From NCBI RefSeq assembly GCF_040807025.1, contig NC_090981.1, forward strand, positions 44,011,317-44,075,316: a stretch of DNA of 64,000 nucleotides. Direction: 5' to 3'. The notes beneath the pieces were generated by a model, which was not told where the DNA came from, searched no databases, and saw only the letters and a program-made list of their open reading frames with translations. The translations under genes were made by a program, and so were the position numbers. Each line of letters begins with the position of its first letter. Position 1 is the stretch's first letter. Below are positions 26,301-34,180 of this stretch, one piece after another. Source of the DNA: Struthio camelus. Taxonomy: Eukaryota; Chordata; Aves; Struthioniformes; Struthionidae.

Positions 26301-26437
26301 GAGAATCTTTCACAATTCTGCCTGATACTGACCCTCTGACAAGGAGCATCCATGAAGCATTGCGACGAATTAAGGAAGCATCACCTGAATCAGAGGATGA
26401 AGAGGAGAGTTTGCCTTGCACAGACTGGGAAAATTAA
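755..26437 (+). CDS. JMY: JMY, junction-mediating and regulatory protein (3' seven coding exons, partial)
   Basis: Seven exons with GT-AG borders join in one open frame of 522 codons plus stop: join(755..924, 10410..10575, 14542..14729, 19915..20001, 21677..21772, 23057..23609, 26130..26437). Read in order, the product has a long charged coiled coil, a proline-rich segment with ten consecutive prolines, three WH2-type motifs, a connector helix and an acidic tail ending in TDWEN. This is the WWWCA layout of JMY, which nucleates unbranched actin through tandem WH2 motifs, activates Arp2/3 through CA, and also acts in the nucleus as a p300/p53 cofactor. Residue-level agreement with the remembered human protein is very high outside the linker before the proline tract. 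Human JMY is just under 1000 residues, so roughly the N-terminal half, including the first large exon, lies left of the window. The paralogue WHAMM was considered, but the C-terminal sequence and the HOMER1 neighbour favour JMY. Confidence 0.96.
1560..1578. repeat. Poly(A) run, 19 bases
   Basis: A homopolymer A run in a JMY intron, with no recognisable retroelement directly upstream. Confidence 0.9.
2925..3115 (-). mobile_element. Old CR1 LINE fragment (antisense)
   Basis: The plus strand shows, in order, the features of reverse-oriented amniote CR1 sequence: a TGGTAACCCTTCTC segment, then TGCATTATTCCAGA, a segment ending in AATAGTAACAATA, and TACCTCTTGGAT. Both order and spacing match antisense CR1 as I remember it. 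The copy is heavily diverged and lacks coding capacity, and its boundaries are approximate. Confidence 0.5.
6655..7045 (+). mobile_element. Old CR1 LINE relic, interrupted
   Basis: Two stretches resemble sense CR1 3' sequence. GGTGCAGAGAAGGGCTACTG near 6661 resembles the segment upstream of the CR1 3' end. GCACAAGAACAAAGTG near 6939 leads into a segment with GAAAACTTCTGGCAGTTAGG and CCGGAAGCCTTCCAACAGGA at 6990-7040, the usual end of the CR1 coding region. Between them lie a poly(A)-rich tract (6711-6737) and an opposite-strand CR1 piece. I infer an old copy later broken by another insertion. Confidence 0.5.
6766..6830 (-). mobile_element. CR1 LINE fragment (antisense)
   Basis: The segment CAGGGACCTCTGGGGATCAT, followed by CTGGGCCAACC and GAGCAGGTTGCCCAG, is the typical reverse-complement of the CR1 3' untranslated end, shortened and diverged. 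It sits inside the sense-strand relic at 6655-7045. Confidence 0.55.
7440..7572 (-). repeat. MIR-like ancient SINE (antisense)
   Basis: Read on the plus strand the stretch shows AAGGCTAGAGAGATTAAATT, then TTGCTTGAGTTAATGCAGGAAG, and GAAATTGAACTCGGATCTCC followed by TTTATCCAACTGC. These correspond in order to the MIR core, the diagnostic GGTCACACAG-like region and the tRNA-derived B-box and head read backwards. It is heavily diverged, as expected for a pre-avian insertion. Confidence 0.6.
8284..8311. repeat. Poly(A) run, 28 bases
   Basis: The longest homopolymer in the window. No retroposed sequence was recognised immediately upstream, so it is treated as a simple repeat. Confidence 0.9.
10410..10575 (+). 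CDS. JMY: JMY coding exon (coiled coil)
   Basis: The acceptor is TATATTTAG and the donor is GTGCTT. The 166-base exon begins in phase 0 with MQSLKGGTEAIAHLDKLEAD and ends LESIRRLMS plus the first base of a split Glu codon completed by the next exon. It continues the helical region, with heptad-like Leu spacing in the segment LQLQLYEVQFEILKCEELLL. The ATG at its start is an internal methionine, not a translation start. Confidence 0.95.
10576..14541 (+). other. JMY: JMY intron, 4.0 kb
   Basis: This is a GT-AG intron. It contains a 24-base T run (13271-13294) and other T-rich stretches. A weak MIR-like resemblance near 11340-11420 was not strong enough to annotate. No coding or RNA feature was seen. 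Confidence 0.85.
13271..13294. repeat. Poly(T) run, 24 bases
   Basis: A homopolymer T run inside a JMY intron. Confidence 0.9.
14542..14729 (+). CDS. JMY: JMY coding exon (coiled coil)
   Basis: The acceptor is TTTAAAACAG and the donor is GTACTT. The first two bases (AG) complete the split Glu codon from the previous exon. The frame then reads KKDEVVYYDTYESMEAML and ends AYLRNKK in phase 0. The exon is charged and helix-prone, matching the conserved JMY coiled-coil segment. An overlapping frame through the same bases is a shadow and is not annotated. Confidence 0.95.
14730..19914 (+). other. JMY: JMY intron, 5.2 kb
   Basis: This is a GT-AG intron. It contains a T run at 15564-15580, a C/T homopolymer junction near 16717-16736, an old antisense CR1 piece near 18335-18660, and a pair of diverged direct repeats at about 18709-18757 and 19062-19109. 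No hidden exon was recognised. Confidence 0.85.
18335..18660 (-). mobile_element. Old CR1 LINE fragment (antisense)
   Basis: The plus strand shows a series of antisense CR1 coding-region landmarks in the right order: GGCCACGTACACCCAATGTA, ATGCTTTGTTTTTGCTAAT, CTCCAGATCATTTTCTTTGG, TTGTCCCTATGAAATTGCAG, TAGACCATTTCTGTAATTAG and CAGCCCCTCCTAG. Many substitutions and small gaps make it non-functional. Boundaries are approximate. Confidence 0.6.
19915..20001 (+). CDS. JMY: JMY coding exon (29 codons)
   Basis: This is a short phase 0-0 exon between the acceptor CTCTACAG and a consensus GTAAGT donor. It encodes EICIAKHNEKIQQRHHSEEE followed by YRMHHTVQL. It is too short to stand out as a free open frame, and is supported by its splice sites, by keeping the frame with both neighbours and by close agreement with the remembered human JMY segment. 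Confidence 0.93.
20002..21676 (+). other. JMY: JMY intron, 1.7 kb, with CR1 3' end
   Basis: This GT-AG intron contains a well-preserved CR1 3' fragment at 20868-21076. The rest is AT-rich sequence with no feature seen. Confidence 0.85.
20868..21076 (+). mobile_element. CR1 LINE 3' end (5'-truncated)
   Basis: This contains the C-terminal end of CR1 ORF2, reading FFTVRVTEHWNRLPREVVES then LEIFKTRLDVILGNML and a stop at 20990-20992. The compact CR1 3' UTR follows, with a GACCCTGCTTGAGCAGGG segment and TGATCTCCAGAGGTCCCTTC, ending in two ATTCTGTG octamers at 21058-21073. Extreme 5' truncation and the octamer tail instead of poly(A) are hallmarks of CR1. It is the best-preserved mobile element in the window and the strongest sign of an avian genome. 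Confidence 0.93.
21677..21772 (+). CDS. JMY: JMY coding exon (32 codons)
   Basis: The polypyrimidine acceptor TTTTTTTCAG precedes the exon and a GTAACA donor follows it. The phase 0-0 exon begins KRDQLQEEEERKSSW and ends DRLRTFKQ, closing the coiled-coil block. It joins cleanly to RYPGQVIL in the next exon, matching the family sequence. Confidence 0.94.
21773..23056 (+). other. JMY: JMY intron, 1.3 kb
   Basis: This is a GT-AG intron. It contains a short purine-rich stretch around 22135-22195. The 88-codon plus-strand frame at 22509-22775 matches no family I recognise, and I regard it as chance. Confidence 0.85.
23057..23609 (+). CDS. JMY: JMY coding exon with proline-rich region and first WH2 motif
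   Basis: This is the largest exon in the window (553 bases), between acceptor CACTTTAG and donor GTAATG, ending one base into a Val codon. It starts RYPGQVILKSTRLRLAHARR, then passes through a low-complexity linker that is clearly less conserved than the flanking helices. The proline tract lies at 23369-23422, a Lys/Glu/Ser-rich spacer follows, and the first WH2-like motif (AHLFDSSQLVSAKKKLKK) sits near 23522-23575. Proline tracts in nucleators recruit profilin-actin. The tract looks shorter than the human one as I remember it. Confidence 0.94.
23369..23422 (+). other. JMY: JMY proline-rich tract
   Basis: Eighteen codons encode only Pro and Leu, including ten consecutive prolines at 23387-23416 flanked by Leu-Pro pairs. 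The DNA is a pyrimidine-rich near-repeat (CCA/CCT/CCC), so its length may vary between individuals. By family knowledge it is a profilin or SH3 docking segment. Confidence 0.9.
23610..26129 (+). other. JMY: JMY intron, 2.5 kb, with MIR-like SINE
   Basis: This is a GT-AG intron holding a decayed MIR-like SINE near 24204-24330. The 120-codon frame at 24887-25249 has no recognisable domain. Confidence 0.85.
24204..24330 (+). repeat. MIR-like ancient SINE
   Basis: AGTGGATAGAGCACAAGGCT resembles the tRNA-derived head with its A-box. Downstream, ACCATCTGTTTATCC and TATATAAAATGAGGAGAACG correspond to the CTCAGTTTCCTCATCTGTAA and AAATGGGGATAATA part of MIR. It is diverged and in sense orientation. 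Confidence 0.55.
26130..26437 (+). CDS. JMY: JMY terminal coding exon (second and third WH2, connector, acidic tail)
   Basis: The acceptor TTTACTGCAG is followed by TG, which completes the split Val codon. The frame reads VSSPMDEVLASLKRGSFHL (second WH2), SNNILAQIRKGVKLKKVQKD (third WH2), PLTRSIHEALRRIKEAS (connector helix) and the acidic SEDEEESLPCTDWEN, then TAA at 26435-26437. The near-terminal Trp (codon 26426-26428) is the Arp2/3-contacting residue typical of WCA proteins. The basic stretch in the third WH2 overlaps the region reported for actin-regulated nuclear import of JMY. All hallmark residues are present, so the actin-nucleating end appears intact. Confidence 0.97.
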
Positions 26438-27725
26438 CCTGTAATTAACCTACATTTTAAAAAAATTATTTCTTCAACACTTTTTGTATAACAATAGCTG
26501 CTAAGCCTCAGGTTATGCATTCTAGGAGACTTAGTATGAATGCAGCTAAACTGTCCTTGACCTCCAACCTGATAAAAGTGCAAATATGAATTTAGTATCA
26601 CTGACTTTTTAAAGGAATTTGAGGTTTATAGTAAGAAAAAACTTTTTTTAGGCACTATCTTAGCCTTTTTTTAATTTGAATACTTTTGCCGAATATTAAC
26701 AGAACTGCTCCTGTAAAAAGCTCTATTTTATTTAGTAAATTGAAGGGACTGTTTGCAGCTTACAAAAAGCTTTTAAAAGCTTTTAAGTAACAAAGCAGCA
26801 CAATCACTCCTGGACACACCCTATACTTCAAATATTTTGTAATTGCTTCTGGCATCGTAAAAAACGTAGCATGTTAAACACCTCAGATCGAATAGCTCCA
26901 AGTCAAGGATGATTAAATTTGACTACTGAGCACGCTGAAATCTCCTTGGTTCTTACCTTGTGTGGCTGGCCCTTTGATAGCTTGCTTTCCAGTGTGTGAA
27001 GACTTTGACTTCATTACATTTCGAGACTATAAACAGTAAATATACGAATACAATTTACACTTCTGCTATTCATGCAAGTCCCATGAACTTACATTATATT
27101 AAACTACAGTGCCTCAAAGTTATAGATATTAGATTTCAGCAAATTAAGTTAATGACTTCAGAACCAAGCAGAAATTGGCAAGAGATGAAGTTTTCAAAAC
27201 TTAATCTCTTAGTAGTAGCAGTAATAGCAGAGAGATTCTTGATTACAACCGCATACAGCGCTGTTCCTCTGTGGTGGTTCTCTTCTGCTCCTGGCACACG
27301 GATGAAATTAAGTGTAAGTCAAGGGTTCCAGTAAACTTTTTTGCAAGTATCTAAAATTTGGAGAAAAGAGATGTATGACAATCTGTAAAGAATTTAAAAA
27401 TCTGTTCAGAAATCAAAGGATATTTCAAGAGAATGGAAAACAAATATTTATAAACCTTGCAATGCATCTAGCAGTAGGAAGAAGATAAAGTTTTTGAGTG
27501 TTTATGGGGAGGCAATTCTAGCCTGGTTAGTTATTACCATAGCTGGGGAGTGACTATCGATAAAGTGCTACAGCAGTTTAAAAAGTGATGGTGACTTACC
27601 CCATCATCTCCTGTATGTTGCGCTGATTATAAAGTACTGTGTTTCAAACTGTGCTATTGGTATGCTGTTTTCAAATACTACATTCTAAATTTTGAAAAAA
27701 GAAAATAAATGTTGCCTTTATTTCC
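26438..27725 (+). other. JMY: JMY 3' UTR, proximal part
   Basis: This is AT-rich non-coding sequence directly after the JMY stop. A canonical AATAAA at 27704-27709 followed by a T/GT-rich stretch (TGTTGCCTTTATTTCC) is the first good poly(A) signal, giving a 3' UTR of about 1.3 kb. Human JMY has a longer 3' UTR as I recall, so later sites are also likely used. A doubled AAAAGCTTTT palindrome lies at 26765-26784. Confidence 0.6.
27704..27709 (+). terminator. JMY: Candidate proximal JMY poly(A) signal
   Basis: This is an AATAAA hexamer followed within 20 bases by T-rich sequence suited to a downstream element. Use is not demonstrated. Confidence 0.4.
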
Positions 27726-30014
27726 TCATGAACTAGCCACGGACCACCCTAGTAATTTAATACTATTTACTCACGGCATGCTTCTTCTATACCAAATGTA
27801 CTGCTAGTTTTGGACTTGGAAATTCAGGAGTGGAGTTGCACTTAACTCTTGCTGAAACTCATAGTGAAAGCAGTTCTGCTTGGATCTAACTGTAGTCACT
27901 GACCACTCTAACTTTTTATATTATTTGCATACGGAAAACTCCCACTGCCACAGCCATTCAGCAGTTAAGTCATAGCTAAAATAAGAAAAGACATACCTTG
28001 GAATTAACTTGACTTTCTCAGCGCATTCATTCTCTTTTAATTTCCTAGATATTGACCAAATTTAAACGTTGTGATTTGACTTTGTGGTTTTAGTAAACCT
28101 AACTTATTCCTTAGGATCTTGTTTGCGTTTTTAATAAGAATACTCTTTAATACCATAGGACATAAACATGGAAGGAGTTTATCCAAGAGTGGTTTTGAAT
28201 TGTTTTAATCTAATTGGTGGACCTTTAAACATTTTCCAGGGGAAGTGTAGCCTCTTGTAGAAGTCTTATGTATTCCTTGCTGGATGATATACTTGCGTAT
28301 GGGTTTTTTACCTTTTGCAGTCCTTTAGAAGGAAGTCGGAGTGCAGGTTGAAAGTCACTGCTATGAAGTACCTTTAGTGCACCAACTGCTATCTCCTTTT
28401 CAAGACATACTGTGTTGAATGTAAGGTATTTTACCAGTCCACAGTTATGACATTTTCCCCCTTTAAGGGTGCCGTCCTGCCAAATGCTGAGGTCCCTTGA
28501 ACTGAGTGGGACCTAAGGCAGTATGCGCTGCTGGAGTTTTGAGTGTGCTCCTTGGAGATTTTTCACACGTCTGGGACTTGCCTTCTCTCACCAACATCAT
28601 ATTTTTATTATGAAAATAATGTAGTTAGATGAGATTATTTAACAGATAGCACAGATGATTTAAAAAAAAGGTATAAAAAAGCTAGCAAGTTAGAAAGTAA
28701 AAGCTTAGCCATACAGTGGAAGCGTACAAAATAATCTGATGTTAGGAACAGAGGGACTGTGAAATTCAGTTGAATAAGTACTTTTCACGTAGATGCGTGT
28801 GCTTACTTGAACGTATAAACTGATTACTGAGAATTCATTACACAAGAATAAAATCTATTAGAAGTCTTTTGCAGAAATTGCAGAAATATTTTTTAACTAT
28901 AAATTTAGCAGTTTAATACCGTGCTTTATTAAAAAGATTGATCTGTTGATTTGTAAACTGTATGTTCTACACACAAAAAAAAAGTTGCGTAGCAATTTTA
29001 GATAGAAAACAGTCATACAAAAGTATACGGGCACGTACATTACATAGTTTAATATATATAAATCCTTATTGGCTAAGTGTAATGTAATTATTTGCCTTAA
29101 GAATGAAAGTTAAATCTGATATAATGATGTATGTTTATCAAATGCAGAAAAGTGTCTTAAATTGTATGCAGCAGTGGAAAAGGAGAATATTAACAATGCA
29201 GGACTAATAGGCTGAAGTGATTTCTTTAATTATTGAAGTTTGGAGACAGAATAATAGTAAGTGATTGCTACAGGCATTTTAGTTATCTCTTGTATTGCCT
29301 GCTTTGTGAGTTAATGTCTACATAAATTTACGTGACTGCCTTTTTAAGAGCAGTTTCTTCCTTACAGTCACACTAAACCATGTTCAGAAATACTGAGGCA
29401 TTTTGTGTATCAGCTGAACAAGCAGCATAAAGATGCAGTAGTTCTGTATGAAAAAACAGAAAATCATTGGTTATCAAAAGTAGCCTGAGTCCTTCTGTGT
29501 GCATATACATAGTGGTGGTACCCACAAATGCCAGTAGTGCATTTCGAGTACTCTGCTCTAGGTGATGTGAAGTCTGGGTTCCTGGGAGTAATGGACAAAG
29601 TAGCTGGGTGAAGAAAAGACCTTTTACTCTCTATGGTCTTCAACTGCAGTATTTCAGGCCTCTCCAAGCTCTAATGTGTGTTCATTGCCAACGCCACTGT
29701 AAGGCAAAAGAAGCTGTGGTCATACTCGGTGTGTCCTGGCTCCTGAGCCAGCGTCGTTACACTGGGAGCAAAGAGAGAATCGAGGCTTTTAGCGGCCCTG
29801 CTCAGTATTGCATGCTTGGAATTGCCTGATGCATTGAACAGCGGGGATTGTTCAGCTGCTTAGCTTTTCAGCAGTTCCTCTTGTTTTTGTTTTTGTTTTT
29901 TTAAACAGGTGATTCACAACCACTGAAGTGAGAAAAGAGACCCCAGTTGAAGATTACTTTTCCTCTTCATTTCTGAAAATTCAGAGCCAGCAGTTTTGAC
30001 CATCAATTCCACAG

Positions 30015-30058
30015 TAGGCTTTCTTTGGCAAAGAAATAGGCTTTCTTTGGCAAATGAT
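30015..30058. repeat. 22-bp tandem duplication
   Basis: Two adjacent units share an identical 18-base start, TAGGCTTTCTTTGGCAAA, at 30015 and 30037, and differ only in their last few bases. This is a simple recent duplication. Confidence 0.9.
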
Positions 30059-33000
30059 TCAGTATGTGGAAAAAACAGCCTGAAATGTGAATTTTCAGGT
30101 CACTTTTTTCTTTAATTTGTTCCAAAAATTCTGGGTTGTACAGGAAGCTAACTTGTTTAGATGTGCATTTTATATAATCAAGAAGAAAAGATCATCAAGA
30201 TGCTTTACCAGTTCTTAAGCACTTTTAATATTTGTGTTAATGATGTGTGGCCAGTTAAGTGAGGGGGGATTACTGAGTGGGGAGAAAACTTCTTGTTAGA
30301 GTAACTTTGGGCTTCGGTTAAAACATCAAAACAGCTGTAAAACCTACCCTTCACTGCACTGAATATATCATCTGCTTGAAAACTGACTAAATAGCTCTTT
30401 GCAGCAACGCTTGCTATGTAGCAGTGTGGTATTACAGAAAAGAGCAGAATTCCTAGTTTACCGGGAGAGTTGCACTACAGTAGCTGAAATTCAGTATTGT
30501 GCAACTAAGATTTTTTTCTTCTTAGTGTGAAGAAGTGTATGTCAGTACGAAAAATAACAAACGACTACAGCATAATGAGAATTAAGTGTTGAATTCAGTA
30601 CATATTCAAGAGTTTGTTTGCTTCCAACATGGTACATTTAGCAAGGCATACTGCAGCACCTTTTTTGAAGGTCTTACGTAGTCTTAGACCTTTTTAAAGT
30701 AGACATTTCCATGCTTTTTAAAAATATTATTTAGCTATGCTGAACCAAGTTAAGTATACTTTATTCAGTTGTTATAAGAAGCAATATTTTGTAATTTCAT
30801 ACTTAAAATTATTTTTCTCTGGCTAGAAATGGCTTTTGTTTGATTACTTGTAAGTAGCCTTCTTTAAAAAAAGATCAGAACACTTAACCATACTGATACT
30901 TCAGTTGTGAAAATTATGCTTCTCTTGTTGGTTTTTATTATTCCCTTTAGTGGCTGCATAAATATTTCTGTTTCATACCCAAAAGCCTGTTAGCTGAAAA
31001 ACAAGTTTCCTTTTGACCCTGTTGTTGTTTGTTTTTGTTTTTGTTATTTTTTTAGAAGGAGAGTTACAACTTCTCTGCAGTGTATACCTGGAAATAACCT
31101 TAAATTTCATGACTAATGGCTGCAGGCAGCTGCTCTTATGATATTACAATATTAAGAGTTATGTCAGTACAGAGATACAAGTAGTCTTGTACCATCTAGA
31201 AACTCAACCTCTATTGCAATTTCAAGAAAACTAAGTTTTTGCTAGCATTTATTTTTACTAGCATGACATACACTGTGTTTGGGAAAAATACCATCCCTTT
31301 CCTTTATAGGATATGTTCCACTCGCTGTTCCTTTTGTGAAAGATAAATTACTATGTGGATATTTTTTTTTAAGTGGAGTTATGTGTTGCTGCTGTCATAT
31401 AATGGAACACAGACTGTGTTAATGTTTATAACAGGAGATTTCATGTCTTGCTATTTACTTTTTAAAATAGGAACAGGAGTACACCTTAGCAATAGGTTGA
31501 ATAACGTAAAGGAACCTCAGATCTTGGACCCTTCAGCTGTTTTGCTGTGGCTGTCCTGAAATTAAAGTTCTATCAAACATCTCAAAAGGATGTCACTTTA
31601 TCCTTGCTATTGACAGGCATTCTCTTAACCTTGTTGCCTTATTTTTAAAGTTAGTGAACGCTCATTACAAAGCACCTGTGAGCAGCGTTATTTCAGAGTT
31701 GTATCAGTTTTGCTGTATGAATTATTTGTCAGGTCTGTGTTCTTCTCTCGTGGGAAGACCAGCTCTATGAAACATCTGACTGTTCCCAGGCTTTCCAAGG
31801 ACCTGAAAATACAAGATTTTTTTTTTCCTTAGACTGCTTCTACTAACCCAGAGTTGCATGGTGTGGTTGTAAGTAGTCTGATGTTATATTTGGGCAGCAG
31901 TTACAGTAATTTCAAAAATTTTCATAATCATTTGACATAGCCTGTACTGAAGGCAGTGGTGTATTTCTGCTCTGCAGTTGTCTGTATTTCCAGTCACACC
32001 ACTCTTGAAAACTGAATGAATTTATAGCCATAACACAACGCAGAACTATGATTTCGGTGGGTAATTCAGGTGATACAGTTCACGTACAACTTAGTGCTAG
32101 ATTAATAGTGTTGATTGGGCAACATCTATTTCCATTTTCTCCTGTTTTCTAGTCTGCATTTATATGCCTTACCGCATGCATATGGGACACTGGCAAAATT
32201 CCAAGTCAAGGGAAAATATATGATTTAACATAGAGGTGTATCGGTCCTCTTGCACAATGTTTGCGTCCACAGTTTATCACTGTGTTGTGATATATCCAAG
32301 TAGCTCCATGCTGTACTGTACTGCAGGGTTTTCAGATTTATTTGCCATGTGATCTGTCAACTTTGCCTTGAAAACGTGTGCATGATTTCAAATAATAATT
32401 GTCCTTGATTTGTTTTATACCTAGCTAAAATCTTAGATTCCTGTAATAGCTTAGTTTATAGAAATGGATTTCTCATAGGAACACGTATTTTATGCACACA
32501 CAAAAATTACTTATGCTGAGCGTAGCAGTTTATATCCATTCCAATTGCCATCTTCAATGTGGAAGATAAATGTTTTCTTTCCACATACTGCTAAAGAAAA
32601 AAAAAAATTTAAATTTTCCATGAGTCACTAGATGTCACACTTTCATATAATTCTCTACTTTGGTATAAAAATTGTGCATATGTCGTATATAGGCTAATGC
32701 ATAAAACTATTCCCATCCTTCTTGGTAATGTGAAGATTTGTAGCCGGGTGGCTAGAGCAGCTAATGGGAAAAGTCTCATGTATATTCACAAGAATCTTAA
32801 GTTATGACAATCTTGCATTGAGTTTGGCACCTGTCTAGCTGAGAAAAGCTCTAAAAAAATGTATTGGTGCTTGAGAAATCATAGCAAGCATCAATATGGA
32901 AAGGATACTTACTCCTAAATATATGCAAGGAAAGAGCCTCCATGAAAAAAACCTTTCTACACATTTCTGGTATTTGCCATTGTGGCTGGACTTCATTGTT

Positions 33001-33488
33001 GTGGCTGCGTTGCTCTATTGCTAGACATTTATCTTAAGCAACTTGTCAGCTTTCAGGCTCTCTCCATGCCTGGAAACTTGCTTTCTTTGTTCAAACCAAA
33101 ACCGTTTAAGTTTAGTATAACAAATCCAGTGAGGTAAAGAGTTAGGATGCATAATGTTTGTTCTATAACTGCATATTTGAGGACTGAAAATCTTTCATGA
33201 GTGGGAACAGGAAATGAAATATTAAATTTCTATTAAAATAACTAAAATGTAAGGTAACCAGCAGGAGCCTTTTGATCAGAAATGGAATTTGCATCTACAT
33301 GAATTTCATTCTCTCCTTCATAGAGGCTCTAGATCCAGTGTTCTTATTTTGTTCACTATTTTACTATGTTTTCATGTTTTAGTTAGAGCTTTCATCTACC
33401 CTAAAAAGGCAGCTTATTTTCCTTAAACAACTCTTTCAAGGTTAAAAAAAAATCTGACAGTCTGCATCCAACACCAGATATCTGTAAA

Positions 33489-33494
33489 AATAAA
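33489..33494 (+). terminator. JMY: Candidate distal JMY poly(A) signal
   Basis: This AATAAA is followed at 33511-33528 by GTTGTGTTCTTTTGTGGC, a strong GU-rich downstream element for cleavage and polyadenylation. It would give JMY a 3' UTR of about 7 kb. The assignment to JMY is inferred from strand and distance only. Confidence 0.35.
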
Positions 33495-34162
33495 TTAGTA
33501 TGATCATATGTTGTGTTCTTTTGTGGCTGCATCAGGGGTAGAATTCAACATACTTTGTAAAGAATCATTTTGGCTATGAGCACTATATTCTGTAAAGTCT
33601 AATGTTAAAGTAATGACAGGTGTATTATGGAAGATGCAACTTATTGAGAAGAGGAAGCAGAAACTTTTACTGGTTAATGTTACCCTTAATTCCATTTGTT
33701 GCACTGAATTTCAAGAGTGTAATTTGTAAATCAAGGTTACTCACCTGTGTAAGCAGATATTATTTTCATTGTAATGCTTATGTAATTACCTTACCTGTAT
33801 TTATTTTTGGTAATGATTCCATAAGCATGAGCAATATATTGTTATGTTTAGTTCTAGAGAAATAATGTTAAGAACAAGCAAAGATTATTGCAAAGCAAAG
33901 GAGTAAGCAGAAGCACCTTACTGGGAGAGCGTGTTGCATAATTTGAACGCTACTGGAGGTGGCCCAGTAGCACATTCTGAACTTGATTGCAAATTGCTCT
34001 TTGGTGTAGTAAGCACATTGACATATTGCTATCAATGCTGTAAAAAGTACAGCGATGGCTGTTTTTAACCTATAAATATACTGTAATTTAATTTTTTTCC
34101 TACAAAACAATTTATATTTAATTGCTGCCTAATACATGTACTTAAAATTAGAATTTTTAGGA

Positions 34163-34180
34163 GGGACGAGGGTGGGTGGG
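34163..34180 (+). other. G-quadruplex motif (G3 x 4, loops 4-1-1)
   Basis: Four GGG runs at 34163-34165, 34170-34172, 34174-34176 and 34178-34180 are separated by loops ACGA, T and T. This meets the canonical definition, and the two single-base loops predict a stable parallel fold. It stands out in an AT-rich neighbourhood, about 7.7 kb past the JMY stop and 0.67 kb past the candidate distal poly(A) signal. Confidence 0.75.
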
